Shown: in pieces, positions 1-12,222 of the stretch
Layout of the letters: each line of letters starts with the position of its first letter
Position numbering within the stretch: position 1 is the stretch's first letter
DNA from: Gigantopelta aegis
Lineage: Eukaryota; Mollusca; Gastropoda; Neomphalida; Peltospiridae
Direction of reading: 5' to 3'
DNA length: 64,000 bases
NCBI RefSeq assembly: GCF_016097555.1
Contig: NC_054707.1
Coordinates: 50,198,552 to 50,262,551 of the forward strand
Translations under genes and position numbers: made by a program
Notes under the pieces: model-generated
Databases searched by the model: none
Seen by the model: the letters and a program-made list of their open reading frames with translations, nothing else
Told to the model about the DNA's origin: nothing

Positions 1-115
1 TTGGCCTATAACTCTGCTGTCTGAATGGCAAATCAATCTTCCTGCTATAAGAACGTGCACAAGTAGCAGCTTATCAGCTGAATACCTTCAACATAACAAA
101 CATTTCAAAACTTAC

Positions 116-163
116 TGCCAGATGAATGCAGCCTCGTGGTCTTTGCTTTTTGTGTTCTTCTTT
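116..163 (-). CDS. ORP-like gene, exon 4 (PH domain, continued)
   Basis: Sixteen codons read on the minus strand, KEEHKKQRPRGCIHLA, between an acceptor (ttatttcag) and a donor (GTAAGT). The KxxRPRGxxxLAG pattern is the segment that follows the first strands of the PH domain in OSBP-related proteins of the ORP9/10/11 group. It starts and ends in phase 0, matching exon 3, which ends on a complete codon. The PH domain of these proteins binds phosphoinositides and targets lipid-transfer proteins to membrane contact sites. The rest of the gene, including the sterol-binding ORD domain, lies to the left of the window. The exon is too short to be found as an open frame. It was identified from its splice sites and its fit with exon 3. 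Confidence 0.8.
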
Positions 164-276
164 CTGAAATAACAATGAAAATTCAATGCATAAACATATA
201 CACATAAACTCCCCAACTTGTGCTACAGGTAGAATACCAATTAATAGCTTCCCATCCCAGAATTGGCCACTGGTGA

Positions 277-520
277 AGGAAGGAAGGAAATGTTTTATTT
301 AACGACGCACTCAACACATTTTATTCACTGTTATATGGCATCGGACATATGGTTAAGGACCACATAGATATTGAGGGAGGAAACCCGCTGTCACCACTTC
401 ATGGACTACTCTTTTTGATTAGCAGCAAGGGATCTTTTATATGCACCATCCCAAAGACAGGATAGCACATACCATGGCCTTTGATGTACCAGTCGTGGTG
501 CACTGGCTGGAGCGAGAAAT
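277..520 (-). mobile_element. SINE, alpha tail, 5'-truncated
   Basis: The minus strand carries a SINE body ending in the motif that on the plus strand reads ttatttaacgacgcactcaa. Its tRNA-like head is missing. An 8-bp direct repeat, actggtga, flanks it (269-276 and 521-528), consistent with a target-site duplication. It lies in intron 3 of the ORP-like gene. Full-length relatives lie at 15043 and 59941. Confidence 0.8.
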
Positions 521-1406
521 ACTGGTGATACCAGAGGCTATGTCCGGGATGGGCCTGCATGAACCTTTAGTGGATATGGACACGTTAATAGATTTCCTGT
601 TCCCCATTCTCAATTAATAATATCTAAGTAGGTCAAAATTGGAAATGCATGGACAGTGCACTAAATATGGCAACCCCTACCATTGGTGAGATAGGTAAAA
701 GGACGTATACTTGTAGTTATAAAGTATAGTTTTGTCTGGCCAGTCAATTCCTGTAATTTAAGTTGAATAATGGGGTCAATTTTTAATTAGGGGAGGAGGG
801 GGCTTCGATTTAATAACAAATACTAGGGAGATAAAAAGAGGGTCATCAAGATAACTTACTTTCTATCAAGTTTTCTCAAACAAATATTATTTCACCCTCA
901 TGCATTTTGGTCTTTAGCCTATGTAATTTTATCATATTACCAATGATAATTGTACTATTTATTACACAATACACAAGACAGAATGTATGGGAAGGGCACA
1001 GTGGCAAACCAGGTAGGGCATCACAACATTGTTCTTGCTGTTAATTTTTGGGGCACAAACGCAAGGACGGCAACCACAGCACTTGCTGCCATTGCAAAAT
1101 TCTGGGATTTACTTTAAGGGTGAGAAATTGAAGTATTTATAGCTATAGTGTATATCTTGACTGAAACATGGCATCTAGCAGCTTAAAACCCATGTTCAGT
1201 TGTGTTAACTGCTGTCGGGCCAACTAAAAATCAGTCCTACATGACTGTTTTTCAAAACACACTACAAAATTCGACAAATGAGTTGCATCGTGTCACATGT
1301 GATCTAGGCATTATACCACATGTTACCATTACTGTCTGTGGGATTTGATTATGTGCTACACTCCAAATACTGAAATAGGGAGAAGAGAACAAACTGCACA
1401 ACATAC
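521..1406. other. ORP intron 3, no further feature seen
   Basis: AT-rich intronic sequence. Around 770-880 it resembles the repeat at 59380-59580 (G-rich run, then a block ending tttctatcaag). No exon with usable splice sites was found here. Confidence 0.5.
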
Positions 1407-1512
1407 CTCAAAATATTCCAGTGCACCAGACACGGGATCTAGAACAAACCAGCGGAACTGCCATCCTTTCATAACATTTGTGTACTTGTTGAGCAGTCCC
1501 TCCAACGGTTGC
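1407..1512 (-). CDS. ORP-like gene, exon 3 (start of PH domain)
   Basis: An acceptor (ttctacag) and a donor (GAG|GTATGT) bound 106 nt: one base completing the codon from exon 2, then 35 codons. The frame contains [19 protein letters not shown] and [13 protein letters not shown]. This is the first half of a PH domain and is very close to the xGxLxKYTNxxxGWQxRxFVLD motif of human OSBPL9/10/11 as I remember it. The aromatic and basic residues typical of PH strands 1-3 are present. The phase joins exactly to exon 2 (AG+G = Arg). ORPs exchange sterols or PS for PI4P at ER contact sites. Which ORP subfamily this is cannot be settled from the N-terminus, although the DPxxGxLEYF stretch favours ORP10/11. 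Confidence 0.85.
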
Positions 1513-1882
1513 CTGTAGAAGAGTTATTCACATACAAGTAGGTAATCCTACAAGTAACGACACGTTTACAAAATCTACATAATGATACAGTGTTTTCCCA
1601 AGCTTGTTTTAGCATGGTGCATCACCACGACGCAACAGTCTAGTGTCATCCTGCCTTAATCAGTGCCATGCTGCCCCGAGATCTAACAAGCCTTTTTCAA
1701 TAATTAATTCTAAAATTGCCTTTATAACACACTCAAAAAATTAATAATTAATTAAAATGGTGAAAATGCCCGAAAAGTGTTTATTCTACCATGGCTATAT
1801 GAATGCATGTTTAGGTTCTAATATGGAGCAAGTGCTTAATGATCTTGAAACAGTTGTAATATAAAAGTTGAATTATACGTAC

Positions 1883-1923
1883 CTCATGTTGGAATTCTTC
1901 TTTTCATCTAGACTCTCAAATTC
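1883..1923 (-). CDS. ORP-like gene, exon 2 (short linker exon)
   Basis: A 41-nt exon between tttaatag and GAG|GTACGT, encoding EFESLDEKKNSNM plus two bases of an Arg codon. It is identified by exact phase fit: exon 1 ends on a full codon, and exon 3 supplies the single missing base. Acidic and basic residues suggest a helical linker before the PH domain. On its own it would not be credible. Its value comes from joining exons 1 and 3 without a frame break. Confidence 0.7.
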
Positions 1924-2232
1924 CTATTAAACAAAAGTGGTTATAGAGAATTAAAATTTATAAAATTAATTTAGCAAACTCATGTATACATATATGAATT
2001 TAACCATATCAAATAAAAATAATGACACTATAAACAAGCATTCAGAGAGTACTGAGCAATACATGTCCCCTACCGGACCCAACAAAGTTCAAAGGACGTG
2101 ACTCTATGAAAACAACTACCCTGAAAGTTAAACTTAATTCGTAACAAAACATGACAAAGCAATACACACAATTGCCAAAACAAAGAGAAAAAGAAATGTT
2201 CATATCTCTTAAATTCAAGGGCCATACATCTG

Positions 2233-4644
2233 GGGCCATATGCATGAGAGGCAGATAAGTCCACTATCCGGGAATAGTGCCTATCCACCGGATAAGTGGG
2301 GAAATTTGGTATGCATGACGGCAGGATAGAGCTCCCTGAATAGCCTAAATGCGAATAACGCTATTCTCTACATTTTCTGCGTATAAAGACCTATCCGCCG
2401 GGTAAGTCTGAAAGGAAAATGGCCGCTCTGGTGTGCGTTTCAGAAACAGGCAAATATGTCGACAAAACTGGTTATTTCTTGATCGAACAAAGCAATCTGA
2501 CACTTTTTATAATGTGGAAAAACATGAAGAATTTAAATTTGAACAAGATATTCTGAAGATCACAGATGAAATAGCGGGAAACAACGAAGTGTCCAGTTGG
2601 TTGGGCTGTGTTAACGTCGCTGTCAAAAATCTACAAAAGTACAAGTTTGCAACACTTTGAATATGTCTACGGTAACTGATCGGTGAGAAACTTGTTTTTA
2701 TGTAATAATTATCACATATTTATTTCAGTCTGTTTGTATTTGCCACATCACCATGCATTGTCTTCAATGTTTTAATGTAACCTATCGAAAACCGCCCCCC
2801 ATCAAAAACCCTCCCAATGGTATTGTACTTCCTATTTTTTTTCAACTTTAAACGACGTAAGCACGAACTCTGATTACGTCATACATGTATGTTGTTCACG
2901 AAAAGATGTCGACAATGGGAAGGTTATTTGGGGAAAATATACTAAAATGGAAATATAGAAATTAATCTGTATATTTTTATTGGGGGTGAGGATGCCTGGG
3001 AAATAACTAGCCCAAGGTAATCAAATAAAAGTTTAAAATTTTCACTAAATTGCCATTGTAAATATTATATTAAACGCACCGATTGATTGAAATGGCCATG
3101 CACAGTACTGTAAGCTACCATTTCAGCGGAACATATTTTTCGTAACTGAAACAAGTAGATTAATTTTATTTTTATTGAAAACATGTGCAAGCTATTTTCA
3201 TTGATTTGATGACTCACTTATTTATGTATTTGTTCATTTTATGTTGTAGGCATGCATTAGTCAACAATTTGGTGAGGACTGACAACACTCTTCAGCAGGT
3301 ACCAGACCACAAAACGAACATGGATCTAGCAAATGGTGTCATTCTGTCAATGTGCAGGTAATGCAGACACTAGAGAACTAGCTGAAGTAATTATTTTAAA
3401 ACATAAAATATGGCGTTGGTAAGATAATTTAACCCCTAAACATAACATACAATTTTTTATCATTATTAAAGCATAGATTTGATAAAAGTAAAAACTATCA
3501 AGGTACATAATAAATCCTATCATTTGTAAAAAAAAAAACATAATCATATATTGACATGCTGTCAATTTTTTTTCTTTTTTTTTCTCACCTTGGTGAAGCA
3601 GGTGATTTGTTCTTTTTCTTTACAAAAAATAACAAAAAAGCCCACCACCGCCTGTTATTACCCAGATCATCTTATTATCATAAATGTCATATTTGTAACA
3701 TTTTGTTCCAGGTACATGCTACATAAGTTGTTGTTTACTCTGGTTGTGAAACCCAAGTACATCTAAAGTGAGGATATACAACTGGACAAAGTTCAAGCAA
3801 GGTGTTGAATGTGTGCCTTTTGGAACCTTCTAAGATTCATAAGGTTATATTACGGTTTGTGTAATGCTGCATAACTGTGCTAAAAAGCTCCATCTGATTC
3901 AGAGAAATTCAATGACAATAACCCAGGATTTGTTTTGTTACAAGATGATAACTTTGATGTGAAAGAGATTTCAACTCAAGTGGTTCATGATGTTGATAGC
4001 AGAGCTGTTATATACTAATAATACATTTACTCTTAAAGACAGCTGTAGATGACAAAGTAATAAGTAAATGTGAACTTTCTGATTACATGCTCTGTTAACA
4101 CAAAATGATATTCATATTTTACATTTTTCAGACATCTTCATTTTGAATTTTAAAATTAATCAATATGCAACAGGAAAACAATGTTACAGTTAGGTGATTA
4201 TAATTGTGAACTACAATGCAAAACAATTAATAAAATAAAGACAAATTAACAAAACAATGATAAAAGATACATGAAATTGTTTTAAAATCTGATAAAGAAT
4301 AAAAAATAATTTTAAGTAATAATTATTTTTTAATTTAATTTTTATTTTATTTGAATTTATTTGAATTTATTTGATTTATAAATAAATGTATTGATATGTT
4401 TTATTTATTTACAAATATTAAACGATACACAGTTCTTTTGGTTTACAAAAGTACATTGTAAGCGCAACATTCAGTTCCAGAATGCCATGCGCAGCGAGGA
4501 GTTTCTCCAATCTAAAAATAACGCTATTCACGACGTCATTTATGTTTATGCATACCAAAAAGCAAATAAATTTAAACGTGATTAGCAATCCGTGTTTAGC
4601 CGCTATCCGCGTTTAGTTTTATCCGCTCCTCGTGCATACGGCCC
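2233..4644. mobile_element. Harbinger-like DNA transposon with TIRs
   Basis: The left end reads GGGCCATATGCATGAGAGGC. The right end, reverse-complemented, reads GGGCCGTATGCACGAGGAGC, followed on both sides by a GATAA-rich stretch. A 3-bp repeat CTG flanks the element (2230-2232, 4645-4647). Short GGGCC-type TIRs and a 3-bp duplication suit the PIF/Harbinger or ISL2EU-like group; the assignment is tentative. No DDE transposase is visible in its 2.4 kb, only a spliced fragment of unknown function (3250-3766). It is probably non-autonomous and sits in intron 1 of the ORP-like gene. Confidence 0.6.
3250..3766 (+). CDS. Putative two-exon fragment inside the transposon
   Basis: Exon b (3250-3357) lies between ttgtag and CAG|GTAATG. 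It encodes HALVNNLVRTDNTLQQ, then VPDHKTNMDLANGVILSMC. Exon c (3712-3766) follows ttgttccag and encodes YMLHKLLFTLVVKPKYI and a TAA stop. The split codon AG+G joins the two without a break. A first exon is expected near 2430-2680, where a 75-codon frame (2433-2660) lies, but no donor joins that frame to exon b. The product is not recognised. It could be the accessory protein of the transposon or a captured host exon. Confidence 0.35.
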
Positions 4645-4884
4645 CTGGTAAAAATCGATATATCATCATGAAAGTCAAACATGTTATGTAAAAGTACACT
4701 GTAAAGCCATACACAAAATTTCAGATCAATATATTGAGGCATTGGTTGGAAGTCTCGAAAACAAATTTCCGTATCTCCTAAGTACAAGGGCCATAACTCA
4801 ATCTGTCAAACTTGATCTGTAATAGTATATTATAAGCCTATACACAAAATTGGAACTCCGTATCTCAAAGCCATTCTGAAAACA

Positions 4885-4989
4885 AACACCCGGAAAACTA
4901 TATATGGGACAGACAGACAGACAGAGATGAAACCTATATTCCCATCTGGTTGGACAGGTAGGGGACTAATAAAATGGCATTTAAACAAA

Positions 4990-5020
<31 letters not shown>

Positions 5021-5075
5021 TACACCTTCACACACACACAGGCATACACAAACACAGACAGACATACACACGTCA
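4885..5075. repeat. Dispersed repeat end with (GACA)n and (CA)n
   Basis: A GACAGACAGACA run (about 4909-4923) and (CA)n with CAGACA interruptions (4989-5070) close a dispersed repeat that contains the phrase aagtacaagggccataactc near 4780. Related text (aattcaagggccatacatc) lies at 2213, on the other side of the Harbinger-like element. The transposon therefore probably landed in this repeat. Confidence 0.5.
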
Positions 5076-6127
5076 GGACTGGCCATATCCTAAAATGTTC
5101 AATTGCCCGCCAGGCAAGTAACTCTCAAATTTCACTTGACCACAAAAAAATTGACCAGTCTCAAAACGTAAGCAGTTTAAATAAAAATTTAAACTGTATG
5201 TGTCAAACAATTTCACATCATACAAAGCATAATTTGTGAATGTAAAAAAATAAATTACTTTCGGAATGAAGAAAAATTGGATATGAGTTACCGGGTAATG
5301 GTTTTTAATTTTTTTTTAACCCTTTACTTTAAAATGATCATAGAAAATAGTCCACTCTGAGTTAATGATTTTACAGTAAAAAACATTAATTATATTTTGT
5401 TTGTTTGTTTGGTGGGGGCCTTTTTTGGTGGGAGGTGTCATAAAGGACGAGTGTACGAAGAGATATATTTTGTTTTAAATATTAAAAATAAAGTTTGGCG
5501 CTCTTGATGTGAGTTCGACACACAGACTCAGTCAGAGACTGCTTAGAACCCGTTACAAATTTTCATGCATGTGTGCCTACTCATTGTTCTTTAACATTTA
5601 CTCATTTAGTCAATTAAATGTTAATTTGCATGTACATTTAATACGTCCATTTAATTGGGAAACAAATGCGAAAATGTTCAGCTGAACAACCTAATTTTGA
5701 ATTCGTAATACGAAACACTACTGCCATAGTGAAAAACCGACTGTGCGGTGGAAATTCCCTTACCTCGTTTTACGTAACACGTGTTGCGTGAGCTCACATA
5801 GATAAAACGAAAACTAACTTTACAAAGAGTCTACTTATCCAGTTTAGTAAGGTGCTGGATCTTAATGTTCTAAACAGCTTTTTTTCGATTCTTCAACATT
5901 TTTGGCAATTTACTTCACAGACAGCATCATGGAATACCATGATTTATGAATAAAGGCCTAATTTAAACTTAAATGCCTTCAAATAGGAGAGGCGCTTATT
6001 CAAGGACGTTGGCCTACTTTCTGTGAAATACGGTTTCAATATAATAATCATGAGAAACGAAAGTTTGGTTACATGAAATTATGTAACATTTATGTTTGAG
6101 TTTACCGTAATGATTACAGACCGTACA

Positions 6128-6192
6128 TATACAGTTAAGATCCAAGCACACTATCCTGGGCTGTCTGTCCAGATGCTAATGCTAGGAAACTC
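6128..6192 (-). mobile_element. SINE beta fragment
   Basis: A short fragment carrying the hallmark ctgggctgtctgtccag and the upstream aagcacactatcctgg. These match the fold-back 3' region of the SINE at 14475-14740. Heavily truncated. Confidence 0.5.
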
Positions 6193-7327
6193 ACTGCCAC
6201 CTTGGTGATCACACCAATGTAAGCATTTATAAAACTGAAAAAAACAACCTGATAGTACTGTTCACCCAGTGTTGGCAAAAGTCTTGTTTGTGATCCATTT
6301 TGTACCCACACATTAAATTTAGGACATGATTTATTAAGGATTGTCTGTTATTTATTTTATGTTCATTGGGGCATGAACAAAAAAAGTCATCCGCAAACTG
6401 TGTCATCATCAGATATGACATTTCTTGACGATGTAATTTTTACATTCATCAAAAAATTAACAAACTCCCGTTGCTACAGCTGGACCAATGGGATGACATT
6501 ACATTGTAATGAATGTAACAGAAATTTAATTATTGATTATTGAAAGCCCAGTAAAAATCAATGTCAAACAGCAGGAAAAAAACACACAAAAAAAACAAAA
6601 ACAAATGCGCAATGGTCAAAATCGACATGCACACTGACCAGAGACCAGAAATTTATTTTGTTTGACCTCATGGTTATGACTCATCATTACTTCTACGTCC
6701 TTACCACAACACACTCATACAGTACTGCTGGGACCGAGGGCTAATGGATTTGTTGGATATAGATATAGATATAGACGGAGTCCTTCAAACAAACATTTCC
6801 TGAAAATTATTGAATTTGTGTACAGAAAAAAGAGTAAATAATTCACACACACACACATACACAGAGTATATAAATTGTAGAGACCAAGTATTAAATTTGT
6901 TATTTAGACTCAACTGAGTAATTTAGAGATACTCAATTATTAGTGACCTTTGAGGCAATGCTGTTACCTTGCACAATTTGAACTACTGTTATCCTTTGCG
7001 AGCCTTTCAGTTTACCAAGTGAAAAACAACATCAATCCATATACACATTATTGACATACAAGATAAACATTATTGTCAAGTAGCAAATAGGGTATTCTGT
7101 TCCTGAAGTTTGGTATGTACACAGAGTGCAATGCATACGCACTAACACACACCCAAAATTACTGAAGGTCCACATTTTTTTTCTAATCAAATTTAGATAA
7201 CGATATGTAAAATGGTGGGTTTGTTTAGTTCTTTCTATTGTTGGTCCCAACACAAGGAATTCGCAACCCCATTAAAAATCCTGCATCCAGGCCTGCTGTT
7301 TATCACCCAATGCCATCCTGATATTTC

Positions 7328-7405
7328 ATGGAAGATTTTCAGAGACTACTGAAATGTGCAAGTCTGTCAAATGGAGAACAACATACGGTAAAACGTCAAC
7401 ATGAG
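7328..7405 (+). pseudogene. Exon-like fragment MEDFQRLL..., probably decayed
   Basis: From an ATG, 26 codons read MEDFQRLLKCASLSNGEQ, then HTVKRQHE, up to a strong donor (GAG|GTAAGT). Upstream the same frame runs through RPAVYHPMPS and then meets TGA, so the original reading was longer and has been broken by a small change. The protein is not recognised. It may be a transposon-derived exon lying antisense in ORP intron 1. Confidence 0.35.
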
Positions 7406-8310
7406 GTAAGTCTCTGTGCTCCCCATAATCAATTTCAACATTTTATGTTTCACATTTTGTCTTTTATATAATTAAATCTTGCTTATAATTTGTATACATG
7501 TGTGCTCATCACCAACATGAAATTTAATGTTAATAGTAAACTCGGAAATATTTATTAAACAAAAGGCCTGTGGTGTTAGATTAAAGAAAAAGTGTGTATT
7601 TTAGAGATGGTCCTTGGCAACTATTTGGTTGTCAAGAATTGACAATATATACAGTTCTTGGGAGGCCTATTGTCACATTTATAAACAGAACAGGATTAGA
7701 GAACATACAAGCCGGGTTCGTACAGAAAGTGTGAAGTCAAATTCAAGAACAATCAAGAACGTTAATTTTGCGGGGGGAATAGAACTTTTTCAAGAATATT
7801 TTAGGAGTGTATGTACAATAAAAAAATTCAAACATGTCAGGTGCAAGTAACAGTTTATTGAAAGAAAACAGAAAAATAACGGGTGATGGGAAAGAATTCC
7901 TTATTTTCCCCACTATTGGGGTATTGAATTAGCCATATCAACGGGGTATTGCATTAAACACTACAAACGACGTATTGTTTTAAAAGATATTGTATATAAC
8001 TATCGCTAACCCTAACCGTAAACTAATTCTAACAAATATTTCTTTAAAATCGTTATGGGGAAAATAAGGAACTTATGCCAGTTTTGGTTTTAAAAACAAT
8101 TTAAACAAAAAGACATTGTTTTACTGGTTACACACATGCTTATAAATTAAACTCAATGTTAACTTTTCTCGACCCATTTAAAGTGTTTTTGGTAGTCATC
8201 ATTTTTTGACAACCAGTCCTGAAGTTGGACAACAAGTTGACATTTTCATAAGAAAAGATAAACTAGAATCACAATGGGGGCGTATCACATAATTGATACA
8301 ACGCACATAC

Positions 8311-8418
8311 CTTTGCTCTATCCATAACTGCGATGACCTGGAGTCGTTCAGCCTGAGAGAGACTGGACAAATCAGGAAGTTGGCCAAAGGTCAGTTTGTT
8401 TTTGTCGGAGGTGGCCAT
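8311..8418 (-). CDS. ORP-like gene, exon 1 with start codon
   Basis: ATG at 8418-8416 (minus strand) opens 36 codons ending at AAG|GTATGT. The protein reads MATSDKNKLTFGQLPDL, then SSLSQAERLQVIAVMDRAK. The segment DLSSLSxxERxxxxxVMxRAK is a short amphipathic helix of the kind seen before Rab-binding or linker regions. I cannot assign it a function. Phase 0 at the 3' end matches exon 2. Intron 1 (1924-8310, about 6.4 kb) separates them and holds a DNA transposon and repeats. The joined exons 1-4 give about 100 residues with no stop. No TATA box is evident just upstream (8419-8600). Confidence 0.7.
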
Positions 8419-8869
8419 ATTCCGACTGAACTTGTAGTAGTTCGTTTGATGCGCTGGAATTTGTTTTTATTGGACACCATGTAAAACTAGCAACCGTTAA
8501 CCAGTCATGTGTACGTTAATTTGTCGTACATTCCGCCGTTGTTTGTGTATGAACCCAGGCTGCAAATGTACGAGTAATAGGATTTAAATATATAGTTCCT
8601 TCACCTGGTTTCGGCTAGTGCAAGTTTACTTTTAGGTTACTGTGTAGAGCGTGGAGCTCTCGCACAGAGTAATAAGTTTGAATCGTAACACTGAAAGTCC
8701 TGCTCCAAAGCTAATTTTTTTTTTCTTAATATATTTTCCAGAGGAACATTACTCGACCCCTAGTAATCCACAACCTTCACTTGCCACAGTCTAAACTCCC
8801 TGCACAAAGTCCCGTAAGCGCGCTACTGAGTTATATGTTACTTTTTGTTTGTTTAGGTTTTTTTAATAC

Positions 8870-8955
8870 GTATTTTCGTGTGTATATCCAGTTAAGCTTT
8901 CAAGTACACTGTTCTGGGCTGTATGTGGGTTAGTGGTTAGTATTACCGTCCATGT
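8870..8955 (-). mobile_element. SINE beta fragment
   Basis: Contains tatatccagttaagctttca and actgttctgggctgtatg followed by gggttagtggttag, matching the fold-back part of the SINE at 14475-14740. Decayed and truncated. Confidence 0.5.
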
Positions 8956-8959
8956 ATTA

Positions 8960-9660
8960 TTATGTGCTAGTTGTTTATATACAATGTATATACACTTGTT
9001 TCAACCAATGATTATTTTTACTTTTTTCAAGGAGATATTGTGGAAACTAGTTTTAACACAAATAATTTGTTAAATTCCCGTCAATATAAATAATTTAACA
9101 TCTCAAGAGGCGCAAGCACTACGCGCTTCTGTTATTAATGGTTTGTGTACCCACCAAAATTGGAGAAATTTGTATATTTAAACAAGAAGGTTAATACAAC
9201 CTCATGCAACTACATAGCCATAAACATTACAACCAAATACTTAATAACAGAAATTCATAATAATTATTAATTCGCATAATATTAAACATAATTATGACAT
9301 GCTGAATATTTAAAAATGCTAACAATTAAGAACTGCAAAGTTTCATGGTCTACCGCCCGACTAGATTAGAATAAACAAATTGAATATTTTAATTTACACA
9401 CATAACGCTGTCACATATTAAATATACCAATCACAGCTGTAGTTGCTTTTATTCCGTAAACTGATATTCTTGGAGTCAGTTTATAATTTATTAGGACATT
9501 GAATGCATCTGCATTTTTAATCAAACAATTTTACCATTGTAACAATTAATTGATTCAACTTAAAACACATAACGATTGTTGTCTTCGTGATCCAAAATAT
9601 TTTCTGTTAACAATGGTTGCTGAGGATTTTATTTAATATTCCTTTAACATATAATAAGCA
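8960..9660. other. AT-rich intergenic sequence, nothing identified
   Basis: No credible exon, TIR or SINE was found in this stretch upstream of the ORP-like gene. Confidence 0.5.
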
Positions 9661-9661
9661 C

Positions 9662-9668
<7 letters not shown>

Positions 9669-9709
<41 letters not shown>

Positions 9710-9813
9710 ACACCCACGCACGCACGCATACACACACACACAGAGACACACGCGTACGCACACACGCGCGCGTGGGGCGCACACACACACACACACACAC
9801 ATACACACACACA
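9669..9813. repeat. Compound microsatellite (CT)n, (CA)n with CGCA interruptions
   Basis: A pure CT run (9669-9706) followed by CA/CGCA tracts to 9813. Open frames on both strands here are repeat translations. Confidence 0.9.
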
Positions 9814-9822
9814 GTTCTGGCC

Positions 9823-10880
9823 TTTAATCAGTTGACCGACTAAATGTTTCACCCGCCAAAAGAGGTGATACAGTATAAATTTACAGTTGATGCATGATAA
9901 GTCTGTGCGGCAAACGTTCCTACGTTGCAGCTAATTTAGCTGGCCCGTAGAAATCAGACGGTGGGGTTGGGGCACTTGAGGTCGAAAACGTACGCTTTTT
10001 TTTAGTCCTACTCTATATAATGATAAAAAATGTCTTGTGTCTCCCACACACCCTCACTCCAGAAATTGGGCGGGGCCTCCACGTCAGATATTGTTCCGGC
10101 GGGACTGTTTAGTGCTCATTTGAAGAACATAAATAATAGGTCTAATAAATAGGTAGGCCTAGCTATTTGCATAGTTTTTAAATATTGATATAATTTACAA
10201 CCGATTGTTTATGCCTACAGAAACTAGTCTCCCTGTGGTATAATGAGTACGAAGTCTGATTCGTGGAATCAATCGAAGTGTTCCGAATACAATGTCATAT
10301 CTAGCCAAGTACTTTTTCCATTATTAATGACTCAATTTTCCCCTGACTACAGACCTTGATCACTCCATCAACGTGTTGACGTCATATGATTGTTACAACA
10401 ACGTTACATTTATAAACTGCACATGGAGTAAGTTTATGTTTGTGAGTGTTTCAAATCCGAACAAAACCACTGGCAATGGATCCAATCTCGGCACAGACCG
10501 ATTTGATTGATTTATATGTGCTCCCATTGCTCACTGTCAAGACAGTCAGTTTTCTGTAGAAGAAGAGTTTCTTGCCAGCACAAATCTTGGATAAGTGTTT
10601 CTTCCTCCTTCTTCTCTTCCTTCTTCTTTCTCGTCTTTTATTATGTAACCAGATGCATTTTGGAATAGATACATGATAATAATGACCAGTAACTTGCAAT
10701 TTAATATATAATTTTGTGCAATTATCGATTGAAATGTACTTACTAGGTGTTGGCTGTGCTGATTTATTAGTGGCACGTGTATCTAGTGACAGGTTACGCT
10801 TAACTGAATACAGTGACGTATTATGACAGTAGCATTGCATGTTGAAAACAAAATCCAACCTTTCCTTTCAAAGATAGTCA
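9823..10880. repeat. About 1 kb duplicated block, copy 1
   Basis: Collinear with 12227-14030. Shared landmarks are gtttcacccgccraaagagg, ctacgttgcag, the cctactctatataatgataa segment, ctccctgtggtata and the region ending tcaaagatagtcacatcatc. Copy 1 lacks two insertions present in copy 2. On the minus strand both copies conserve an exon-like segment (10735-10830 here) encoding CYCHNTSLYSVKRNLSLDTR and ending near SAQPTP, just before a GTAAGTAC donor. The protein is not recognised. Both copies begin beside a (CA)n tract. Confidence 0.7.
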
Positions 10881-11089
10881 CATCATCTCTCATTTCCAGC
10901 ACGAGTCTTGGGTAAGAGTCATTCTGCAGTAACAGGGCAAATTGGCGTACCCTAATTTTAGTACTGAAAAACTCTGTAAAAAAAAAATCAATAAATTAAA
11001 AAAAAAAAAAATCAAGTAATATTTTTGTTTGTGTCATCTTAGCAAATAATTCATTCTAATACCTACACTATTTTGAGATTGTAAATTAC

Positions 11090-11149
11090 CTCTCTGGCAT
11101 TTTCTTCTGATATTTCACTGAGAAGGTAGTAAAAAGCGGCCGTCCCCAT
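11090..11149 (-). CDS. Possible first exon MGTAAFYYLL..., unknown product
   Basis: Twenty codons from an ATG in a fair context (gaaATGG) to GAG|GTAATT, reading MGTAAFYYLLSEISEENARE. The codon content looks protein-like against the AT-rich surroundings. No phase-0 partner exon was found downstream on the minus strand, so this is a weak call. Confidence 0.25.
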
Positions 11150-11816
11150 TTCCTGGTTTCTAAGTTACAAGGTAGCCATCAAGTGTAACCAGTACGTATT
11201 AAATAACATGTATTTTGTCAGGAAGTCCTCATGAAAAATAGCATCCTTCAATGTGCAAAATAATTTGTTAGCTACTAAATAACTTTAATAATCGAGGTTT
11301 TGAGTTAAAAATCCATGTCCCTAGATTCCTTAATTGTCATCTACGTCACGACTACTTCGAGGTGCTAGAAAAATTGAATTTCCATAAAACCACCATTTCC
11401 ATGTGGTGTAAGTTTCCTATCGTGTCATTTTAAAACATCCACGACAGCCATGTTGTTTTTGTTGAAATGATAGCCGATATTGTTAATTTGTGGACATAAT
11501 ACAGGTGCGTATATTTATTACATTCTCACAAACCAGAAGTCAGACACACAAAATTATTTGATATTTTTTTTTATAAACGAATGTAAATTGATAGATCAGA
11601 TGCAACATAAGTCGCCCATTCTCTTTATAAGAATAAATTTGCTTACTAATTAATTTTTGTATCATCTACGTAACGTCACTTTTGTATCGTGAAGGAGATG
11701 ACATTGAGTGTGTCATAGATGAAATAAGTAGTGTCCGTCATGTAACAAAGATACGCGTATAGGTTCTGATATTACAATGGAAACAGGTAAGCACCTTGGA
11801 CACCCTCCCGCGGTCA

Positions 11817-11820
<4 letters not shown>
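11150..11820. other. AT-rich sequence, nothing identified
   Basis: No repeat family or exon was recognised here. Confidence 0.4.

Positions 11821-11892
<72 letters not shown>
11821..11892. repeat. (GA)n microsatellite
   Basis: About 36 uninterrupted GA dinucleotides. Confidence 0.95.
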
Positions 11893-11897
<5 letters not shown>

Positions 11898-12116
11898 ACG
11901 TCAACAACCCAGCATTTCCCCCCAAAACGCAGCCCTCTCCACACAAATCGAATATAATTCAATCCAACATGCCTGCTATTAATTTTGAACAAATTAATTT
12001 TAAAAATCTATACACTAATATGTCAACATTTTCAGGACATGTATTCCAAAAAACCCAGCATACTTCTAGCAATTAATTCTCACCCAGTTGATGAAATACC
12101 CAATGATTTAGGTGAT

Positions 12117-12117
<1 letters not shown>

Positions 12118-12190
<73 letters not shown>

Positions 12191-12222
12191 GCGCACGCAC
12201 GCACGCACGCACGCGCGCGTAC
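12118..12222. repeat. (CA)n followed by (CGCA)n microsatellite
   Basis: A CA run of about 70 bp passing into CGCA repeats. It directly abuts duplicated block copy 2, just as the tract at 9780-9813 abuts copy 1. Confidence 0.9.
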
